Shown here: positions 61,502 to 64,000 of the stretch, in pieces
How the letters are laid out: every line of letters starts with the position of its first letter
Position numbering within the stretch: the first letter of the stretch is position 1
DNA from: Sinohyriopsis cumingii
Lineage: Eukaryota > Mollusca > Bivalvia > Unionida > Unionidae
Assembly: GCA_028554795.2 (NCBI GenBank)
Contig: CM068839.1
Location: 40,019,006 to 40,083,005, forward strand
DNA length: 64,000 nt
Direction: 5' to 3'
Notes under the pieces: model-generated
Told to the model about the DNA's origin: nothing
The model's database searches: none
What the model saw: the letters and a program-made list of their open reading frames with translations, nothing else
Position numbers and translations under genes: made by a program

Positions 61502-62251
61502 ATGGCTACCTCTGTTGTCTCTGCTCCCTCTTCCTCCACTGTCAAAGTCATCGACGAACAATTAGATCGTGCCAGTTGGGATGCTTTGTATCTTCGCCAT
61601 CCCTTTAACATGCTCATTGATGGACCTAGCGGTTCAGGCAAAACCGAATTTGTCAAACGTTTGATCGAACATAAACATCATTTGATCGATCGGCCACCTC
61701 AACGGATCGTGTGGTGTTACAAAGAGTGGCAATCGGCGTACAGCCTCTTGCGTGAAAGTCAAGGCGATTCCATCGTGTTTGTGGAAGGCATTCCTAAAGA
61801 AGACGACGGCATCGTCTCTGACTCCCGTCAAACCCATTTGGTCATTTTCGACATGTTAGGAGAAGACGAAGAAGAAATTAAACTGTGGTACACGCGCAAA
61901 GGGCATCATCGTAATGCCAGTGTCGTTTACATCACCCAAAATTTGTTTCAACAAAGTAAAGCCCATCGCACCATCAGTCTCAGTGCGCATTACGTGGTCT
62001 TGTTTAAAAGCCCTCGAGATAAATCGCAAGTGCAAGTCTTAGCCGAACAGTTAGGAACGCCTTGGCTGACTCAGGCGTACGACGATGCCACTCAAGCTCC
62101 ACACGTATATTTACTCGTCGATTTGAAACCTACGACCCCGATGATTTGCGATTTCGTACCCAATTGTTTCACCACTGGTGCCAAGACGGAGGGCCTGTCC
62201 TATACACGTCTCCGTCCTCGACTTAATTTCACTCAACAAAAAAATCTATAA
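61502..62251 (+). CDS. A32-like packaging ATPase of P2b
   Basis: 249 aa from the ATG at 61502 (MATSVVSAP); the open frame upstream lies before the TATA box's expected transcript start. Walker A GPSGSGKT is at about 42-49, Walker B-like HLVIFDML at about 114-121, then 'SVVYITQNLF' as sensor strand. It belongs to the same broad family as the P1 enzyme but is only distantly similar, which confirms two separate Polinton lineages. P2a has worn remains at 41910-42560. The frame is whole. Confidence 0.92.
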   Translation: MATSVVSAPSSSTVKVIDEQLDRASWDALYLRHPFNMLIDGPSGSGKTEFVKRLIEHKHHLIDRPPQRIVWCYKEWQSAYSLLRESQGDSIVFVEGIPKEDDGIVSDSRQTHLVIFDMLGEDEEEIKLWYTRKGHHRNASVVYITQNLFQQSKAHRTISLSAHYVVLFKSPRDKSQVQVLAEQLGTPWLTQAYDDATQAPHVYLLVDLKPTTPMICDFVPNCFTTGAKTEGLSYTRLRPRLNFTQQKNL

Positions 62252-62291
62252 AAACCTCAGACACTTTTCGTCTGTCTCACACAGTCTGAAC

Positions 62292-62915
62292 ATGACGTCC
62301 CTTCAGTCGCATCTTCCTGTCAAACTGATTCGTGCCTTGTATGGCATCAGTCGAGAAAAAAATTCACAAATACGGGCTCGTGTCTTAGAAGCTAGTCTCA
62401 AAGAAGTCTTACGATGGTTCACGGTGACAGCACGTCAATTACTACAAGGGATCATTCAGATTCCTCATCAAACCAAACGCTTTTTTGATCGAAACAAAGT
62501 CGCTTTGACCCAACTGGCCGATCCCCGCATCGACACTCAAACCAAAAAACAAATCATTTTGAAACCTGGAGGGAGCGATACTCTAGGAGGGGTCATCATT
62601 CGCTCCCTCTTAAGATGGGATCCTAATGCTCCCAAACTTCTCCCCAAGAAAAAAGTCAAACGAAGCTCCAAAAGAAGAAAAAGAGCCACGGTGTCAAGGC
62701 CGCAAGGACACCCGTGTCTCCAAGAACTTCTCCAGTGGCAGGACCCTCCTCTTACCAGTCATCACTCCGGAAAAAGAAAAGAAGCCCTCAGAAAAAGAAA
62801 CAGAGAAAAAGTCCATAGAAAAAGAAAAGTCCACAGAAGAAAACTAGTCGCAAGAGAGGCACTTCAGCCAGGACACAACCTTACACTCGCGAACCACGAC
62901 TTGCAACGGCGGTGA
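62292..62915 (+). CDS. Basic virion-type protein after the ATPase
   Basis: 207 aa from the ATG at 62292 (MTSLQSHLPVKLIRALYGIS). The N-terminal 115 residues are helical with 'TKKQIILKPGGSDTLGGVII', a segment I associate with the post-ATPase gene of animal Polintons. The C-terminal half is very rich in Lys and Arg, so DNA condensation is plausible. TATAAAAA at 62247 serves it. P2a has the matching remains at about 44310-44840, next to a duplicated ATPase 3' end. Confidence 0.65.
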   Translation: MTSLQSHLPVKLIRALYGISREKNSQIRARVLEASLKEVLRWFTVTARQLLQGIIQIPHQTKRFFDRNKVALTQLADPRIDTQTKKQIILKPGGSDTLGGVIIRSLLRWDPNAPKLLPKKKVKRSSKRRKRATVSRPQGHPCLQELLQWQDPPLTSHHSGKRKEALRKRNREKVHRKRKVHRRKLVAREALQPGHNLTLANHDLQRR

Positions 62916-63034
62916 CCTCGTCTCCGGTAGCCTCAGGTTCATTCACTTCTCCGTTGATGACACCAAGAACTGAAAAGTACTTGGAGACGCTGATCACACC
63001 AAGAACTTCCCCAGTGGCAGGACCCTCCAATTGA

Positions 63035-63235
63035 GTGGCAGTGGCCGCTGCTCACAAAGTACCTTCTCCCAAAATCAAAGTCCAAGAAAGATCGGGCATG
63101 TTACAAAGTTTACTGGATTTGTCCAAGCAAGAACTGGCTCGATTGAGTCCGTTACGTACCACTGCACGACGTGTCATGTCTGTCTTGAAGTTGATACGAC
63201 GTAAAGACAACCAGTGGCGACGCGTTCCAGTATAA
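63035..63235 (+). CDS. Small basic frame after the post-ATPase gene
   Basis: 66 aa ('KIKVQERSGMLQSLLDLSKQ', then a basic end). The same segment is kept in P2a near 45020-45090. It ends just at the next TATA box. It may be a separate small gene or the end of a longer one; I cannot decide. Confidence 0.4.
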   Translation: MAVAAAHKVPSPKIKVQERSGMLQSLLDLSKQELARLSPLRTTARRVMSVLKLIRRKDNQWRRVPV

Positions 63236-63293
63236 AAAAGGCCTGTGACCAAGTAGGGGTATCAGTGTTTTTGGTGCTCCTGAAGACTCAAAG

Positions 63294-63695
63294 ATGTCAC
63301 CCTCCAGAAAACATCCCTCTTCTAAAACCCAAGGAAAGAAAAGGAAAGGACTGCCTCCTCGTTTAGTCAAACATGAGGATATGTTATCTGTCCTGTCCAA
63401 AACTTCTCCACCCCTACGAAAAAAACTCATTCAATCAGCCTCCAAAGAGGTCATCGATACCGTGTGCGAATGTTGTTTGAACGTCTTGAAAGGCACGATC
63501 CCTTTGTCCAAACACCAGAAACAATGCTTAGGCAAACATCGTCACGTAGTTCGCCAAATGGTTCAAAAGAAAATACCCCTTTGTCAAAAGAAGAAGATGT
63601 TGGTCCAACGTGAAGGAATTTTACCCCTCTTGTTAGGCCCATTGCTGAAAGGAGTCTTGGGAACCATGTTGGGAGGACTGGTGGGAGCAAGATAA
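63294..63695 (+). CDS. Conserved Polinton small basic protein
   Basis: 133 aa: a basic head, then 'IDTVCECCLNVLKGTIPLSK', 'HRHVVRQMV', a Lys-rich patch and a hydrophobic Gly/Leu end (LLLGPLLKGVLGTMLGGLVG). The 'ECCLNVLKGTIPLS' phrase with a following K-rich patch is a recurrent animal Polinton signature, usually near the capsid genes. Probably a virion or core protein with a membrane-active tail. TATAAAAAAG at 63231 is 63 bp upstream. Confidence 0.75.
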   Translation: MSPSRKHPSSKTQGKKRKGLPPRLVKHEDMLSVLSKTSPPLRKKLIQSASKEVIDTVCECCLNVLKGTIPLSKHQKQCLGKHRHVVRQMVQKKIPLCQKKKMLVQREGILPLLLGPLLKGVLGTMLGGLVGAR

Positions 63696-63743
63696 AAAGG
63701 CCCTCTGGAGTCCCAAGATCTCAGAATCGACCCCTGATATCCC

Positions 63744-64000
63744 ATGGAAGGACGAAAACTAGCTTTAGTGCCTTACAAACGATGGATGGAATACCATCGT
63801 TGGCAAGAACAACGCACCCCGCATTTACCTCCCAATCCCAATTTGAGCGAAATGTCCCAGTTACAACACGAATTGCAGTCCTTGATGGATCGCCAAGATT
63901 TGTCCGAAACAAAAAAATCGCAAAAGTACGGTCAACTCTTGCAACAACTGCAACTCTTTCACCAGAAAGCCTCAGACGAAACAGCTCTTCCCACTCTGAA
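63744..64000 (+). CDS. Conserved Polinton protein, cut by the window edge
   Basis: Open from the ATG at 63744 to the window end (85 codons): MEGRKLALVPYKRWMEYH..., with 'LSETKKSQKYGQLLQQLQLF'. The 'LVPY' start and the later 'K..Y.qLL..l' motif resemble a protein found in many animal Polintons next to the previous one, of unknown role. 'GATAAAAAGG' lies 45 bp upstream. Confidence 0.65.
   Translation, partial: MEGRKLALVPYKRWMEYHRWQEQRTPHLPPNPNLSEMSQLQHELQSLMDRQDLSETKKSQKYGQLLQQLQLFHQKASDETALPTL

Larger units (their letters stand above)
52377..64000 (+). mobile_element. Polinton P2b, left 11.6 kb, cut by the window edge
   Basis: It begins with the terminal region shared with P2a. In order it holds: a divergent gene pair with histone-type stem-loops, a zinc-knuckle gene, the polymerase region, a cargo block (two BIR genes, three F-box-like genes, small ORFs), the packaging ATPase, basic virion-type proteins and the start of another Polinton protein. 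Integrase, capsid genes and the right end are beyond the window. The polymerase region is broken (about half a dozen breaks) and the left pair is also damaged; the genes from 58200 rightwards mostly look whole. A relatively young but inactive-looking copy. Confidence 0.9.

Overview
The window is animal genomic DNA, very probably from a mollusc or another lophotrochozoan. It holds no host protein gene that I can recognise. The reasons for that placement are tRNA-headed SINEs with (CAA)n tails, LINE fragments encoding RNase H, a Gypsy fossil, long dinucleotide repeats, and two different Polinton (Maverick) lineages. Most of the information lies in the virus-like elements.

Layout. 1-9570 is intergenic DNA with microsatellites and ends in a 1.24-kb tandem duplication. 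9576-26650 is a nearly whole 17.1-kb Polinton (element P1) with 254-bp terminal inverted repeats, inserted into the second unit of that duplication. 26651-31790 is the rest of that unit plus intergenic DNA. 31795-32334 has two SINEs with target-site duplications. About 32640-36300 is a decayed Gypsy element on the minus strand with another insertion inside it. 36418-45184 is a decayed copy (P2a) of a second Polinton family. 45185-52376 is mostly LINE, SINE and unclassified repeat debris. 52377 to the window end is the left part of a better preserved copy (P2b) of the second family, cut by the window edge.

P1 carries the Polinton set: packaging ATPase, retroviral-type integrase, adenain-like protease, major capsid region, a penton-like jelly-roll candidate, a fibre-like protein, a membrane protein and small basic virion-type proteins. 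Less usual parts are a one-chain polymerase-like/SF1 helicase/HNH protein, a zinc-ribbon/phospholipase A2 protein and a free-standing HNH homing endonuclease. Two non-coding hubs stand out: arrays of hairpin repeats with compensatory base changes, and a 105-bp inverted repeat with iterons. Most P1 start codons have a TATTATA/TATAATA-type motif directly against them.

P2 has a different logic. It has an ordinary Polinton-type polymerase (broken), a zinc-knuckle gene, canonical TATAAAA boxes about 30-60 bp before its genes, and a cargo block of two BIR (IAP-like) genes, three related F-box-like genes and small ORFs. The cargo block is absent from P2a. At its left end lies a divergent gene pair whose two 3' ends carry what look like animal histone-mRNA stem-loops with downstream purine-rich elements. 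I have not seen this described for a Polinton, and it is my top candidate for a new system: viral genes borrowing replication-dependent, poly(A)-independent 3'-end processing.

All calls come from reading the sequence and the translations. No database search or folding program was run.
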